From: Sheuella amnicola
GTDB lineage: Bacteria; Pseudomonadota; Gammaproteobacteria; Burkholderiales; Burkholderiaceae_B
Direction of reading: 5' to 3'
Length of the DNA stretch: 64,000 nucleotides
NCBI RefSeq assembly: GCF_010499255.1
Contig: NZ_JAAGRN010000003.1
Coordinates: 301,189 to 365,188 of the forward strand
The notes beneath the pieces were generated by a model. That model was given only the letters and a program-made list of their open reading frames with translations, had not been told where the DNA came from and searched no databases. A program made the position numbers and the translations under genes. Positions 1 through 9,174 of this stretch are shown in pieces; the stretch's first letter is position 1; each line of letters opens with the position of its first letter.

Positions 1-698
1 TCGACGGACTGATTGGTGCGGCATACGGATCTGCCGGCGAACGCTGCATGGCGATTTCGGTTGCCGTTCTGGTCGGTGATGTCGCGGACAAGATTGTCCC
101 TTTACTGGCTGAACGCGCTAAAACCCTTAAGATCAAAAACGGTCTTGAGCTCGATGCCGAAATGGGTCCGATCGTCACGCGTCAGGCGCTTGATCGCATT
201 GAAGGCTATATCGACATCGGCGTCAAAGAAGGCGCCAAGCTAGTTGTGGATGGTCGAGGATACAAAGTAGCTGGACATGAGCAGGGATTCTTCACCGGCG
301 GATCGCTGTTTGACCATGTCACGCCCAACATGCGCATCTACAAAGAAGAAATTTTCGGACCGGTATTATCATGCGTTCGCGCGAAGGATTTTGCCGAAGC
401 GGTCGAACTGATCAATGCGCACGAATTCGGTAACGGAGTATCCTGCTATACCCGCGATGGCAACGTTGCACGCGAGTTCGGTCGTCGAATTCAAGTGGGC
501 ATGGTTGGGATTAACGTACCGATTCCCGTCCCTATGGCTTGGCATGGCTTTGGCGGCTGGAAGAGAAGTCTCTTCGGCGACATGCACGCCTACGGCGAAG
601 AGGGCATACGTTTTTACACAAAGCAAAAGTCAATCATGCAGCGCTGGCCGGAAACCATCGGCAAAGGCGCTGAGTTTGCGATGCCCACGGCGAAGTAA
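1..698 (+). CDS. mmsA: Methylmalonate-semialdehyde dehydrogenase, 3' part
   Basis: This is the C-terminal part of a CoA-acylating aldehyde dehydrogenase; its 5' end lies outside the window and the frame is already open at base 3. The family converts methylmalonate or malonate semialdehyde plus CoA and NAD+ to propionyl- or acetyl-CoA in valine, beta-alanine and inositol breakdown. Visible are the catalytic cysteine motif [11 protein letters not shown] near the start, the EIFGPVLS stretch, and the C-terminal [12 protein letters not shown] typical of this subfamily rather than of generic aldehyde dehydrogenases. The stop lies two bases before the start codon of queC, so queC may be translationally coupled to it. 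The family assignment is firm; the exact semialdehyde substrate is inferred. Confidence 0.92.
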   Translation, partial: DGLIGAAYGSAGERCMAISVAVLVGDVADKIVPLLAERAKTLKIKNGLELDAEMGPIVTRQALDRIEGYIDIGVKEGAKLVVDGRGYKVAGHEQGFFTGGSLFDHVTPNMRIYKEEIFGPVLSCVRAKDFAEAVELINAHEFGNGVSCYTRDGNVAREFGRRIQVGMVGINVPIPVPMAWHGFGGWKRSLFGDMHAYGEEGIRFYTKQKSIMQRWPETIGKGAEFAMPTAK

Positions 699-700
699 TT

Positions 701-1399
701 TTGAAGCGCGCCGTTTGCCTACTCAGTGGTGGACTTGATTCCACCACGTCTCTCGCCATTGCCCAGCACGAAGGCTTCGAGGTTTATGCCTTGAGCTTTC
801 GTTATGGACAACGCCATTCAATCGAACTCGAGAAAGCCAAAGAGTTTGCGAAAGATCGCGAAGTCGCGCGACATGTTGTGATCGATATCGACTTACGCAG
901 CTTTGGTGGCTCGGCATTAACGGATGATATTGCCGTGCCCAAGGGACACCGCGTGGAGGACATCGCCGATGAGATTCCCATTACATATGTTCCGGCACGA
1001 AACACGATTTTTTTAAGTTTCGCCTTAGGCTGGGCCGAAGTGCTTGGTGCGCAAGACATCTTTGTCGGTGTCAACGCTATGGATTACAGCGGCTATCCGG
1101 ACTGCAGGCCCGAATACATTGAAGCGTTCGAAAACCTGGGCAATCTAGCCACCAAAGCCGGTGTTGAAGGCCGGCAACGACTCAAGATACGCGCCCCCCT
1201 GGTCAACATGACTAAAGCCGATATCATTCGCAAGGGAATCGAGCTTGGTGTGGATTTCGGTGAAACGACCAGTTGCTACGATCCGGGACCGACAGGACGG
1301 CCTTGCGAACAGTGCGACTCCTGCCTGCTTCGAGCAAAAGGGTTTGCCGAAGTTGGCATCACTGACCCACTATACAAAAAATTCGGAATCGTTCGATGA
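701..1399 (+). CDS. queC: 7-cyano-7-deazaguanine synthase QueC
   Basis: QueC makes preQ0 from 7-carboxy-7-deazaguanine, ammonia and ATP in the cytoplasm, for queuosine tRNA modification. The 232-residue protein begins at once with the PP-loop ATP-binding motif [11 protein letters not shown] (residues 7-17) and ends with zinc-ligand cysteines at C192, C202, C205 and C208. The start is a TTG; no later start would keep the PP-loop, so it is well supported, but no strong ribosome site is seen and the preceding gene stops two bases upstream. The stop overlaps the ATG of the next gene (ATGA). With the following two genes it forms a preQ0 operon; a folE or GTP cyclohydrolase gene is not in the window. 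Confidence 0.96.
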   Translation: MKRAVCLLSGGLDSTTSLAIAQHEGFEVYALSFRYGQRHSIELEKAKEFAKDREVARHVVIDIDLRSFGGSALTDDIAVPKGHRVEDIADEIPITYVPARNTIFLSFALGWAEVLGAQDIFVGVNAMDYSGYPDCRPEYIEAFENLGNLATKAGVEGRQRLKIRAPLVNMTKADIIRKGIELGVDFGETTSCYDPGPTGRPCEQCDSCLLRAKGFAEVGITDPLYKKFGIVR

Positions 1400-2490
1400 G
1401 CGATCAACTCCTCTTCGTAGCCGCAGCGCCATTCGAGGCGGCATGTCGAGTCGATTGTCTGCCCGAAGGACATCGCGCATCCCGATTGCATGGCCATAGC
1501 TTTCTGGGTGAAGTTAGAGCGGCATTGCCAAAAGACTGGGCTCCTTTTCCCGGGGCAGAGGTCGAATCGCTTTCGAGACATCTGTCTCAATGTGTATCCG
1601 TGCTTGATTACAGCGACCTCAACAAAACGATCCCCACACCGACTGATGAAAATATTGCGCGCTGGATCAGACGCAATCTGACAGTACCCGGCATTTCGGT
1701 TGTGGGCGTACAAAGCACCACGCACTCCGGCGTAGACCTGGACGCAAGGGATCACGCACATGTCTGGCGTCGGTATATTTTCCAATCCGCGCATCAACTT
1801 CCCAATGTGCCTAATGGCCACAAATGCGGTCGCATGCACGGGCATGGCTTCGAGGTGATCTTGCATGCGGATCAGGATGTGGGAACGCGAGACCTATCCA
1901 TTGATTACGATCATTTGGATGCGCTTTGGGCACCTATCCATGAAGAACTGGACCACGCTTGCCTGAACGATATCCCTGGACTAGAAAATCCAACCAGTGA
2001 AAACATTTCGGCATGGATCTGGAACAGACTTAAGCCAATACTGCCTGAGTTGTCATGGGTGACGGTCTACGAAACAGGTAGTTGTGGAGCTCACTTTGAT
2101 GGACATCACTACAGGATATGGAAAGAGCTGACGCTTGATAGCGCAGTGCGACTGAAGCACGCCCCCGAGGGCGACAAGAGGCGTCGGATTCACGGCCATA
2201 CCTTTACCTTGAGACTGCATCTGCACGCGCCCCTTGATCAAGTTCACGGATGGACAGTGGACTTCGGCGATGTCAAAGCCGTTTTCGATCCGATTTTCAA
2301 ACAGCTTGATCACCAGCCCCTTCATAAAGTTATGGATGATCGCGATGCCGATGTCGCGTCAATCGCAAGATACATCAAAGAACTTGTCGCGATGCAGCTA
2401 CCCCAAATCGACCGGATTGACCTGAACTCTACACGAGGTTGCGGCGTGATTCTTCATTGGGGCGAACTCGGCCCTGCCCTACCAATCTGA
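1396..2490 (+). CDS. Triple-module 6-carboxytetrahydropterin synthase (QueD-like fusion)
   Basis: QueD converts 7,8-dihydroneopterin triphosphate to 6-carboxytetrahydropterin, the step before QueE. A usual QueD is about 120 residues; this 364-residue protein has three tandem QueD-like modules (about 1-115, 118-240, 242-364). Only the middle one looks complete: zinc histidines H133, H148 and H150, catalytic cysteine C144 in HKCGRMHGH, and E226 in the VYETGSC motif. In module 1 the first zinc position is C17 and the catalytic cysteine is A28. In module 3 these positions are V251 and R262. Both outer modules keep an HGH pair (32-34 and 266-268). I infer one active unit and two structural ones, perhaps folding as a pseudo-oligomer. 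It overlaps queC by four bases and is followed by queE. Confidence 0.9.
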   Translation: MSDQLLFVAAAPFEAACRVDCLPEGHRASRLHGHSFLGEVRAALPKDWAPFPGAEVESLSRHLSQCVSVLDYSDLNKTIPTPTDENIARWIRRNLTVPGISVVGVQSTTHSGVDLDARDHAHVWRRYIFQSAHQLPNVPNGHKCGRMHGHGFEVILHADQDVGTRDLSIDYDHLDALWAPIHEELDHACLNDIPGLENPTSENISAWIWNRLKPILPELSWVTVYETGSCGAHFDGHHYRIWKELTLDSAVRLKHAPEGDKRRRIHGHTFTLRLHLHAPLDQVHGWTVDFGDVKAVFDPIFKQLDHQPLHKVMDDRDADVASIARYIKELVAMQLPQIDRIDLNSTRGCGVILHWGELGPALPI

Positions 2491-2495
2491 TTGTC

Positions 2496-3131
2496 ATGAC
2501 ATACAGCGTCAAGGAAATTTTCTATACATTGCAAGGCGAAGGTGGTCAGGCCGGATGCGCCGCTGTCTTTCTCAGGTTCGCAGGCTGCAATCTCTGGACC
2601 GGCCTTGAAAAAGATCGAGCACAGGCAGTTTGTCAGTTTTGCGACACGGACTTTGTCGGTACGAATGGCACGCTTGGCGGCAAATACAAAACCGCAATCG
2701 AACTGGTCGAAGTCATCGATCGTGAATGGCCTGCAGGCTATTCGGAATCGAAGCTTGTTGTATGCACCGGCGGTGAACCTTTACTGCAACTGGATGATGC
2801 ACTGATTCGAGAACTGCATGATCATGGCTTCAGAATCGCGGTTGAAACGAATGGCACAATTACAGCCCCATCTGGAATCGACTGGATCTGTGTGAGTCCA
2901 AAATCGGATGCTCCATTGAATCAAGATCACGGCCAAGAGATCAAGCTGGTATATCCCCAAAAAAACGTCCGGCCGGAGTTATTCGAAAACCTGAACTTTA
3001 AGCATTTTTTCCTGCAACCGATGGATGGACCCGATCAGGCAACAAACATTGCGCTAACAATTCAATATTGCATGAATCATCCGAAATGGCGGCTGAGCTT
3101 GCAATCACACAAGCTCACCGGCATTCGCTGA
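2496..3131 (+). CDS. queE: 7-carboxy-7-deazaguanine synthase QueE (radical SAM)
   Basis: QueE rearranges 6-carboxytetrahydropterin to 7-carboxy-7-deazaguanine with S-adenosylmethionine and a [4Fe-4S] cluster. The start chosen is the ATG giving MTYSVKEIFYTLQGEG, which fits the family N-terminus; the open frame extends upstream into the preceding gene but that part has no family character. Cluster cysteines C31, C46 and C49 form CX14CX2C instead of the CX3CX2C of most radical SAM enzymes, as characterised in Burkholderia multivorans QueE. The TGGEPLLQ glycine-rich SAM-binding motif is present, followed by VETNGT. The 211-residue length is normal. It is the last gene of the que operon and faces the TRAP operon end to end with only 25 bases between. 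Confidence 0.95.
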   Translation: MTYSVKEIFYTLQGEGGQAGCAAVFLRFAGCNLWTGLEKDRAQAVCQFCDTDFVGTNGTLGGKYKTAIELVEVIDREWPAGYSESKLVVCTGGEPLLQLDDALIRELHDHGFRIAVETNGTITAPSGIDWICVSPKSDAPLNQDHGQEIKLVYPQKNVRPELFENLNFKHFFLQPMDGPDQATNIALTIQYCMNHPKWRLSLQSHKLTGIR

Positions 3132-3156
3132 ACTTCCAGGCACCCAATACTCTGTA

Positions 3157-4425
3157 TTACTGAAATGCGAGAGAAAATCCGGGTATGTAAGTAACAAGCA
3201 TCAGCACAATCATCATCATGGCCACAAAAGGCCAGATATGCTTGGATACATCACTGAGCTTGAGGCCGCTGATCGCCATTCCGACAAACAGACAATATCC
3301 GATCGGAGGAGCCGCCATACCGATCGACACGTTAGTGACAATGATCGTTCCGAAATGAATTGGATCGATCGAAAAGCTGTTGGCAATCGCAATCAGCAAC
3401 GGCCCGAGCACAACCATGATCGCAATTTCATCCATCACTGCGGCAAGCAGGAAAAAGGCGATGTTCAAGATAAACAGCATGACCCATTTTTCATGAATAT
3501 TCGCAGTCAGCCAGGCGGCAAGCTTGGGAGACAACTGCTCTTGCGCCACCAAAACACCGAAGCCAGTTGAAAAAATAATGATCGCCATGACGATTGCGGT
3601 GATTTTGGTCGAGTTCCAGACGAGCGCGGGAAGCTCCTTCCATTTCAAGCGCTTTTCGATGAATGCTCCTACCAGGATCGAGTATACGCAGCTAACCACT
3701 GCCGCCTCCGTTGGCGTGAACACTCCACCGTAAATCCCGCCCAGTACGATAACGGGAGCAAGTAAAGCCCAAATTCCATCACGCAGCGCATCCTTGATCT
3801 CTTTAAGCGAGGCGCGTTTTTGAGTCGGTATGTTTTTAGCCTTGGCATGCCACCAACAGATCACGGAAAAGCTCACTGCCATGATTAAGCCCGGGATGAT
3901 GCCTGCGCTAAACAACCGGGCAATCGACTGCTCGGCAATCACTCCCCAGATCACAAATGCGATCGAAGGAGGAATCAAAGGGGCGAGCACGCCAGCACTA
4001 ACAGACAAGGCGGTCGCAAATCCTTTGCTGTAGCCACGTGCAGCCATGGCCGGAATCATGATCGCGCCGATCGCGGCAGTCGTTGCGGGCGCAGATCCTG
4101 AAATAGCCGAAAAGACCGTCGCAGCCACAACAGTCACATGCCCCAGGCCACCGGTCAAATGACGCACAAAAACATCGGCAACCTTGATGAGTCGTTGCGA
4201 AAGACCCCCAGCCGACATCAACTCGCCGGCAAGCATGAAAAAGGGAATCGCCAACAAGGAAAACGATTGCGTGCCAGCAACAACCGTTTGCGACAACAAA
4301 AGAAAATCAATATCCGCAAACCAGAGGGACAGGGCAACCACAATACCGATCGCAAAGGCGAACGGCACCCCAATCAGCATGAGAAAGCCAAAACCGGCGG
4401 ATAACAAGCAAGCTGTGCTACTCAT
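3157..4425 (-). CDS. dctM: TRAP transporter large permease, DctM type
   Basis: This is the large membrane subunit of a tripartite ATP-independent periplasmic transporter, which drives solute uptake with the sodium or proton gradient. The 422-residue protein is hydrophobic throughout, with about 11-12 predicted membrane segments. DctM-type stretches include IPFFMLAGELMSAGGLSQRLI near residue 60-80, the glycine/alanine-rich GSAPATTAAIGAIMIPAM, and PPSIAFVIWGVIAEQSIARLF. It overlaps the dctQ gene by eight bases and is the third gene of a dctP-dctQ-dctM unit. The solute is not evident; the adjoining amidohydrolase and CoA-transferase hint at a carboxylate or lactone-derived acid. Confidence 0.93.
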   Translation of the reverse strand: MSSTACLLSAGFGFLMLIGVPFAFAIGIVVALSLWFADIDFLLLSQTVVAGTQSFSLLAIPFFMLAGELMSAGGLSQRLIKVADVFVRHLTGGLGHVTVVAATVFSAISGSAPATTAAIGAIMIPAMAARGYSKGFATALSVSAGVLAPLIPPSIAFVIWGVIAEQSIARLFSAGIIPGLIMAVSFSVICWWHAKAKNIPTQKRASLKEIKDALRDGIWALLAPVIVLGGIYGGVFTPTEAAVVSCVYSILVGAFIEKRLKWKELPALVWNSTKITAIVMAIIIFSTGFGVLVAQEQLSPKLAAWLTANIHEKWVMLFILNIAFFLLAAVMDEIAIMVVLGPLLIAIANSFSIDPIHFGTIIVTNVSIGMAAPPIGYCLFVGMAISGLKLSDVSKHIWPFVAMMMIVLMLVTYIPGFSLAFQ

Positions 4426-4888
4426 CGAGAGACTCCGCCCACGGCATCAAACGTTCAAAAGAAAAGATTGCGATCAACACTCCAAAAAATGGTGCACATG
4501 CGTAAAGAAATTCGATCGGAAAGCCAATCGCGGCCGATGTCGAGCCCTTGGTTTGCTCGACATAATCCCAGCCCGCGAAAGTCATGAAGATTCCCAATCC
4601 CAACATCATCAGGGCGATAAGGCGATCAACCAGATAATGAACCGATCGGGGCAATATCGCCACGATAAGATCCATCCTCGCATGCGTCATGCGACGAATC
4701 CCGATCGCGGAAGAAATCACCACGACCCATGCAAAGCCAAGAAGCGCGACCTCTTCACTCCAGGAAAGCGACTTGCCGAAGACATAACGCAAGAACACTT
4801 GCGCAACCAATGAGAACAGCATGACGATCACTATCGTGACCGCCACCACTTTCAGCACGCGCTCTATCCAGTCAAAAACTTGACGCAT
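4418..4888 (-). CDS. dctQ: TRAP transporter small permease, DctQ type
   Basis: This is the small four-helix membrane subunit that pairs with DctM and receives solute from the periplasmic binding protein. The 156-residue length and four hydrophobic segments (about 12-35, 45-65, 85-110 and 128-148) are normal. The family stretch FLRYVFGKSLSWSEEVALLGFAWVV is visible around residues 31-57, and RRMTHARMDLI follows at about 64-74. It lies between dctP (40 bases upstream) and dctM (eight-base overlap), so subunit pairing is clear. Sequence alone does not name the substrate. Confidence 0.92.
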   Translation of the reverse strand: MRQVFDWIERVLKVVAVTIVIVMLFSLVAQVFLRYVFGKSLSWSEEVALLGFAWVVVISSAIGIRRMTHARMDLIVAILPRSVHYLVDRLIALMMLGLGIFMTFAGWDYVEQTKGSTSAAIGFPIEFLYACAPFFGVLIAIFSFERLMPWAESLDE

Positions 4889-4928
4889 GATGCAAATACC
4901 TTAGTCCAAGGATGTGAGAACGGCGACT

Positions 4929-5927
4929 TTATTTAACTGCATCAAGCGCTTGATTCACCAGAGGGTCGCCAACCGTTTTCTTGGCTTTGTCATAGATGGG
5001 TTGGACTGCTTTGCGGAAAGCGGCCACATCGTTGACCTGATTGATCTTCATGCCCTTTTGTTCAAGTCCCGCCAACAATGCTTTTTCGTTTTTCGCCGAT
5101 TCAGCTCGCTGCTCAACCGTGGCGGTTTTACCCGCTGCAATCACGGCGGCACGTTGTTCCGGCGTGAGCTTATCCAGGGTTCTCTTGGATATCAACAACT
5201 CGATTACGGAATACGTGTGATTTGTCATCGACAAAAACTTGGTGACCTCGTACATCTTGCTGCCATCAATCACTGCAACCGGAATTTCAAGCCCATCGAT
5301 CGTGCCTTGCTGCACAGCTGTAAAAGTTTCGCCCCATGCCATCGGTACGGCCGCACCACCCAGAGAGTTGAACATGTCGATAAACAGGGGGTTTTGCATC
5401 ACCCGATACTTCACGCCAGTGACATCGGATGGCGCACTGACCGGCTTCTTGTTGTTGATCATCTGGCGAAATCCGCCTTCCATGTATCCAAGCACAATCA
5501 TGTTTTTCTTGGCCAACATCGCGGCCAGATCTGCGCCTAGCTTTCCATCAAGCACCTTTTGCGCCTGTGCCTCGTTGGTATAAAGGAAAGGCAAATCATT
5601 GATCTGAAAAGCGGGTTCGATCTGGGCAACTACAGCGTTAGTGATGATGCCGGCATCAACCGTTCCGAAACGCACACCTTCCATGACTTGTTTTTCATCA
5701 CCGAGTTGCCGATTTGGAAACAATTGCACCTGTACCGAACCGTTGGTGTTTTTCTCGACAGCAGCCTTGAATGCACGCGCCCCGACAGCATAAGGGTCAG
5801 TCGGACCATCGGTCGTGGTCCATCCAAGCTTGATGACCGTCTGAGCGGATGCAGTTGTAGGCACCGAAAAGCCAAAAGCGGCAGCGACAAGGGCGGAAAC
5901 AGCCAATAATTTACGACGATTGATCAT
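4929..5927 (-). CDS. dctP: TRAP transporter solute-binding protein, DctP type
   Basis: This periplasmic binding protein delivers solute to the DctQM permease encoded just downstream. The 332-residue precursor has a Sec signal peptide ending near residue 28 (TTASA-Q), after an MINRRKLL start. Family marks are FPNRQLGDEKQVMEGVRFGTVD around residues 70-92, the conserved arginine in VKYRVMQNP that usually salt-bridges the solute carboxylate, and WGETFTAVQQGTIDGLE. A carboxylate substrate is therefore likely, but which one cannot be read from the sequence. Start and ribosome site (GAGGAGAC before the ATG) agree. Confidence 0.93.
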   Translation of the reverse strand: MINRRKLLAVSALVAAAFGFSVPTTASAQTVIKLGWTTTDGPTDPYAVGARAFKAAVEKNTNGSVQVQLFPNRQLGDEKQVMEGVRFGTVDAGIITNAVVAQIEPAFQINDLPFLYTNEAQAQKVLDGKLGADLAAMLAKKNMIVLGYMEGGFRQMINNKKPVSAPSDVTGVKYRVMQNPLFIDMFNSLGGAAVPMAWGETFTAVQQGTIDGLEIPVAVIDGSKMYEVTKFLSMTNHTYSVIELLISKRTLDKLTPEQRAAVIAAGKTATVEQRAESAKNEKALLAGLEQKGMKINQVNDVAAFRKAVQPIYDKAKKTVGDPLVNQALDAVK

Positions 5928-5985
5928 GATGTAGTCTCCTCGATACTGGACTTAAAGATGTTTTTTGTCTATGAAATAAAATGGG

Positions 5986-6861
5986 CTAGCGTTTAACAAA
6001 CGCCGGAAAGTCATACAACACTTCAGGGTTACGAACTAGGATTTGCTGTCTTAATGCCTCGGTAGGCAGCCAATCGAAAACCGCATCTGCAATATCTCCA
6101 TCATTAGGCATGGGAGCAGGAATATTCGGATGGGGCCAATCGGTGCCCCAAACCAGACGATCGGTTCGCGTATTCAATAATGCATCTACAAAGGGCTTGA
6201 TCGCCGACCATTTATTAATCGGATCAACGACTCGATACGCACCCGATAACTTGACCCAGGCACCGCCTTCTTTAACTAGCGCGCACATATTGCGAAATCC
6301 GGCATCTTGTATGTCAGGCTTGGAAGGATGACCGAAGTGATCGAACACGACTGGCACACCGAGCTTGGATGACCAGGCAGGAATCTCGGGTTGAGTGGAC
6401 ACGTCAACAAGAAACTGTATATGCCAGCCGAAAGGTTTGATTTTTTTTGCCAAGGCCTCAGCATCGGCTAATTGATTGCCACCTGCGAAAAGAATATTGA
6501 CTCGCGCACCACGCGTACCGGCCCGATGCAGCCTTTCGATTTCAGCTTCGGTTGTGTCGGTCGAAAGCACCCCCACCGCACGCAAACGATCCGGATGCGC
6601 GGCAAGCGTGTCATAAAGCGTACTGTGGTCGTAACCATATACGGAGGGATGAACGAGCACGGCACGATCGGCGCCGATAACATCATTCATCCTCTGAAAC
6701 GCTTCCCAAGGAGCAAGCGTGGGCGTGTAGGATCGATTCGCGGTGTAGGGGTAGATTGCCGGATCTTCAAATACATGAAAATGACAATCCACAGTCCCCG
6801 CAGGTAAACGGTTCTTCGGTTCGACACGCGGATCGAATGGTAAATATTCAGCACTGCTCAT
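5986..6861 (-). CDS. LigI-like amidohydrolase-superfamily lactonase
   Basis: This is a metal-dependent TIM-barrel hydrolase related to 2-pyrone-4,6-dicarboxylate lactonase and sugar-acid lactonases (COG3618 type). Motifs are GTVDCHFHVFEDP at the N-terminus, VVFDHFGHP in the middle, and WGTDWPHPNIPAP near the C-terminus, with the barrel's metal and acid/base residues. The frame is open upstream to a GTG, but the ATG at 6861 is preferred: it has a strong CAGGGGG ribosome site, giving 291 residues. It sits upstream of the dctPQM operon and downstream of a CaiB-type CoA-transferase gene, so import, ring or lactone hydrolysis and CoA activation of one acid is plausible but unproven. Confidence 0.87.
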   Translation of the reverse strand: MSSAEYLPFDPRVEPKNRLPAGTVDCHFHVFEDPAIYPYTANRSYTPTLAPWEAFQRMNDVIGADRAVLVHPSVYGYDHSTLYDTLAAHPDRLRAVGVLSTDTTEAEIERLHRAGTRGARVNILFAGGNQLADAEALAKKIKPFGWHIQFLVDVSTQPEIPAWSSKLGVPVVFDHFGHPSKPDIQDAGFRNMCALVKEGGAWVKLSGAYRVVDPINKWSAIKPFVDALLNTRTDRLVWGTDWPHPNIPAPMPNDGDIADAVFDWLPTEALRQQILVRNPEVLYDFPAFVKR

Positions 6862-6968
6862 ATTTTGCCCCCTGGCTTCTTTTAGTATTTGTGAAACTCG
6901 AGCCAAATATGACACTAGCCGAAAAACAACTCCTTCGATAGTGTTTTTTTTACTTATTTACCCTGATT

Positions 6969-8138
6969 TCAAGACCCCAGAGTCTTGAGTTCATCCAGAA
7001 TCGCCTGAGTGTGCTCGCCTAGTTTAGGGGCTGGACGCCTGAAACCACCCGGAGTTTGCGAGAGCCTTGGCACTATATTGTGCATCGGCAAACTGCCCAG
7101 ATCCCGATCCTCCAGCTCCACAATCGCCTCTCTTCCAGTCACGAATGGATGACCCATCAAGTCCGCCACCGAACACACCGGTCCGACAGTTACACCCGCC
7201 GCCTCGAAAATATCAAGATTTTCTTGCTGCGTACGCGCACCGATGTAAGCTCCGATCAGTTGATCGAGTTCATCACGATTGATAACGCGCGCATCATTGG
7301 TGGCAAACTTAGGATCCGACTTTAATTCTGGCCGACCTATCGTATCGAAGATCTTCATGGCCATGGATTGCATTGATCCGGACATTGCGACAAACTTCGA
7401 ATCCGAACAAGCGTAAATATTTCTAGGCGCAGTATGCGTGGATTGATTTCCAGCCCGCATGGTTGCCTCGCCCGTGACTTTATATTTGGCAGCCTCGGAA
7501 GAAATGACCGAAAATATGGGTTCAAACAAGGACAGATCAATCACCTGACCACGCCCCTCTTTTTCAGCGACTCTTAGTGCGGTTAAAACACCAGCCGCAC
7601 CATATACCCCTGCGATCATGTCAGCCAAGGCTAGTGGCGGCAGCACCGGCGGGCGATCTGGGTAACCATTCAGGTGAGCAAATCCGGACATCGCTTCAAC
7701 TAGGGTGCCGAAACCCGGCTTATGGCTATAAGGTCCGGTTTGTCCCCAACCCGAAACGCGCACAATGACCAAAGCAGGATTGAGTTCCAGCAAAAGGTCG
7801 GGCGACAGGCCGATTTTTTCGAGACCACCTGGAACAAAGTTTTCGATCAAGACATGCGAATGGCGAACAAGCTTTTTAAACGCATCCATGCCATCCCCGG
7901 ACTTAAGATCCAGGACTAAAGAACGTTTATTGCGACCATAAACTTTCCAGTAAATATCCCAGCCTGCTTCACGCCAGTTGCGTAGATCGTCCCCCCTCCC
8001 CTCACGCTCAATCTTAATGACATCCGCCCCGAAATCGGCCAGATAGGCCGACAACATATTGCCGGCCACCAGTCTGGACATATCAAGCACGCGCACATCG
8101 GATAAAGGACCTGTCTGGGAGGGGTCGAACTTTTTCAC
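6969..8138 (-). CDS. CaiB/BaiF family (class III) CoA-transferase
   Basis: Family III CoA-transferases move CoA between carboxylic acids, often succinyl-CoA to a catabolic acid. The 389-residue protein is normal length. Visible are the N-terminal RVLDMSRLVAGNMLSAYLADFGADVIKIE, the NRNKRSL-like YGRNKRSLVLDLK segment, the DMIAG stretch that carries the nucleophilic aspartate (around residue 168), and GRGQVIDLSLFE. It follows ugpC by 24 bases and precedes the LigI-like gene, so it may be co-transcribed with either. The actual acid is unknown. Confidence 0.9.
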   Translation of the reverse strand: MKKFDPSQTGPLSDVRVLDMSRLVAGNMLSAYLADFGADVIKIEREGRGDDLRNWREAGWDIYWKVYGRNKRSLVLDLKSGDGMDAFKKLVRHSHVLIENFVPGGLEKIGLSPDLLLELNPALVIVRVSGWGQTGPYSHKPGFGTLVEAMSGFAHLNGYPDRPPVLPPLALADMIAGVYGAAGVLTALRVAEKEGRGQVIDLSLFEPIFSVISSEAAKYKVTGEATMRAGNQSTHTAPRNIYACSDSKFVAMSGSMQSMAMKIFDTIGRPELKSDPKFATNDARVINRDELDQLIGAYIGARTQQENLDIFEAAGVTVGPVCSVADLMGHPFVTGREAIVELEDRDLGSLPMHNIVPRLSQTPGGFRRPAPKLGEHTQAILDELKTLGS

Positions 8139-8162
8139 TTCAAACTCCGGGATTAAAGTAGG

Positions 8163-9173
8163 CTACAAGATCTTGCGCAGACCTGTTGCCGCATCGAAAT
8201 AATGTACCTTATCGGAACGCGGCGCCGCCAAAATCGATGAGCCGATCGCAGGGACCGGTTCATCCTCCTGGATTCTGACGATCAGTGAATCCAGACCCAT
8301 TTTGCAGTACAAAAGCCTTTCCGCACCTAGCAGCTCGACCGCCTCAACCTCAAGCCGCCAATCACCCCGCCCCACATCGATATGCTCGGGCCGCACTCCA
8401 AATATCGTTCCTTCGGTCAATCCCGATACATGCTTGAGCAGATTCATTGGAGGCGAGCCGATGAAACTTGCGACAAAGGTCGTTGCAGGCTTGTTATACA
8501 CCTCTTCTGGCGTGCCGAATTGTTCCATCACCCCGCCATGCATCACCATCATGCGTTGGGCAAGCGTCATCGCTTCAACCTGATCGTGGGTCACAAACAA
8601 AGAAGTGATGCCAAGCTCGCGATGAAGCTTCTGAATTTCAAGCCGTGTTTGTGCACGCAGTTTTGCATCCAAGTTTGATAGCGGCTCATCGAATAAAAAA
8701 ACCTGTGGCTGCCTCACAATGGCACGCCCCATTGCAACGCGCTGCCGCTGTCCGCCGGACAGAGCTCGTGGCTTGCGATCCAAAAACGGCATCAACTCTA
8801 GAATACCTGCTGCTTTTTCAACACGTGCGCGAATTTCGTCTTTCGGTATCTTGGCAATTTTCAAGCCATACGCCATATTTTCAAAGACCGACATATGGGG
8901 ATACAGCGCGTAATTCTGAAACACCATCGCAATGTCGCGTTCGGCGGGCTCAAGGTCGTTGACAATGCGATCGCCGATGGAAATCGTTCCCTCGGACACT
9001 TCTTCAAGTCCCGCCACCATGCGCAATAACGTGGATTTGCCGCAGCCTGAAGGCCCCACAATGACGACAAATTCGCCATCGCGTATTTCGGCCGAGACAT
9101 TGTGAATGACCTGATTCGTGTGCTTGCCCGAAGCATAGCGTTTGATAATGTTTTTTAGCGAGATGGCTGCCAT
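8163..9173 (-). CDS. ugpC: Glycerol-3-phosphate-type ABC transporter ATPase UgpC
   Basis: This is the ATP-hydrolysing subunit of a carbohydrate-type ABC importer of the CUT1 class. The 336-residue protein has Walker [12 protein letters not shown] (about 38-48), the signature [14 protein letters not shown], Walker [16 protein letters not shown], and the H-loop VTHDQ, followed by a C-terminal regulatory domain with GVRPEHI. It is the last gene of ugpB-ugpA-ugpE-ugpC, one base after ugpE. Placement divergent from glpK-glpD supports glycerol-3-phosphate or a glycerophosphodiester as substrate. ATPases of this class can be shared among transporters, so specificity rests on UgpB. Confidence 0.92.
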   Translation of the reverse strand: MAAISLKNIIKRYASGKHTNQVIHNVSAEIRDGEFVVIVGPSGCGKSTLLRMVAGLEEVSEGTISIGDRIVNDLEPAERDIAMVFQNYALYPHMSVFENMAYGLKIAKIPKDEIRARVEKAAGILELMPFLDRKPRALSGGQRQRVAMGRAIVRQPQVFLFDEPLSNLDAKLRAQTRLEIQKLHRELGITSLFVTHDQVEAMTLAQRMMVMHGGVMEQFGTPEEVYNKPATTFVASFIGSPPMNLLKHVSGLTEGTIFGVRPEHIDVGRGDWRLEVEAVELLGAERLLYCKMGLDSLIVRIQEDEPVPAIGSSILAAPRSDKVHYFDAATGLRKIL

Positions 9174-9174
9174 A

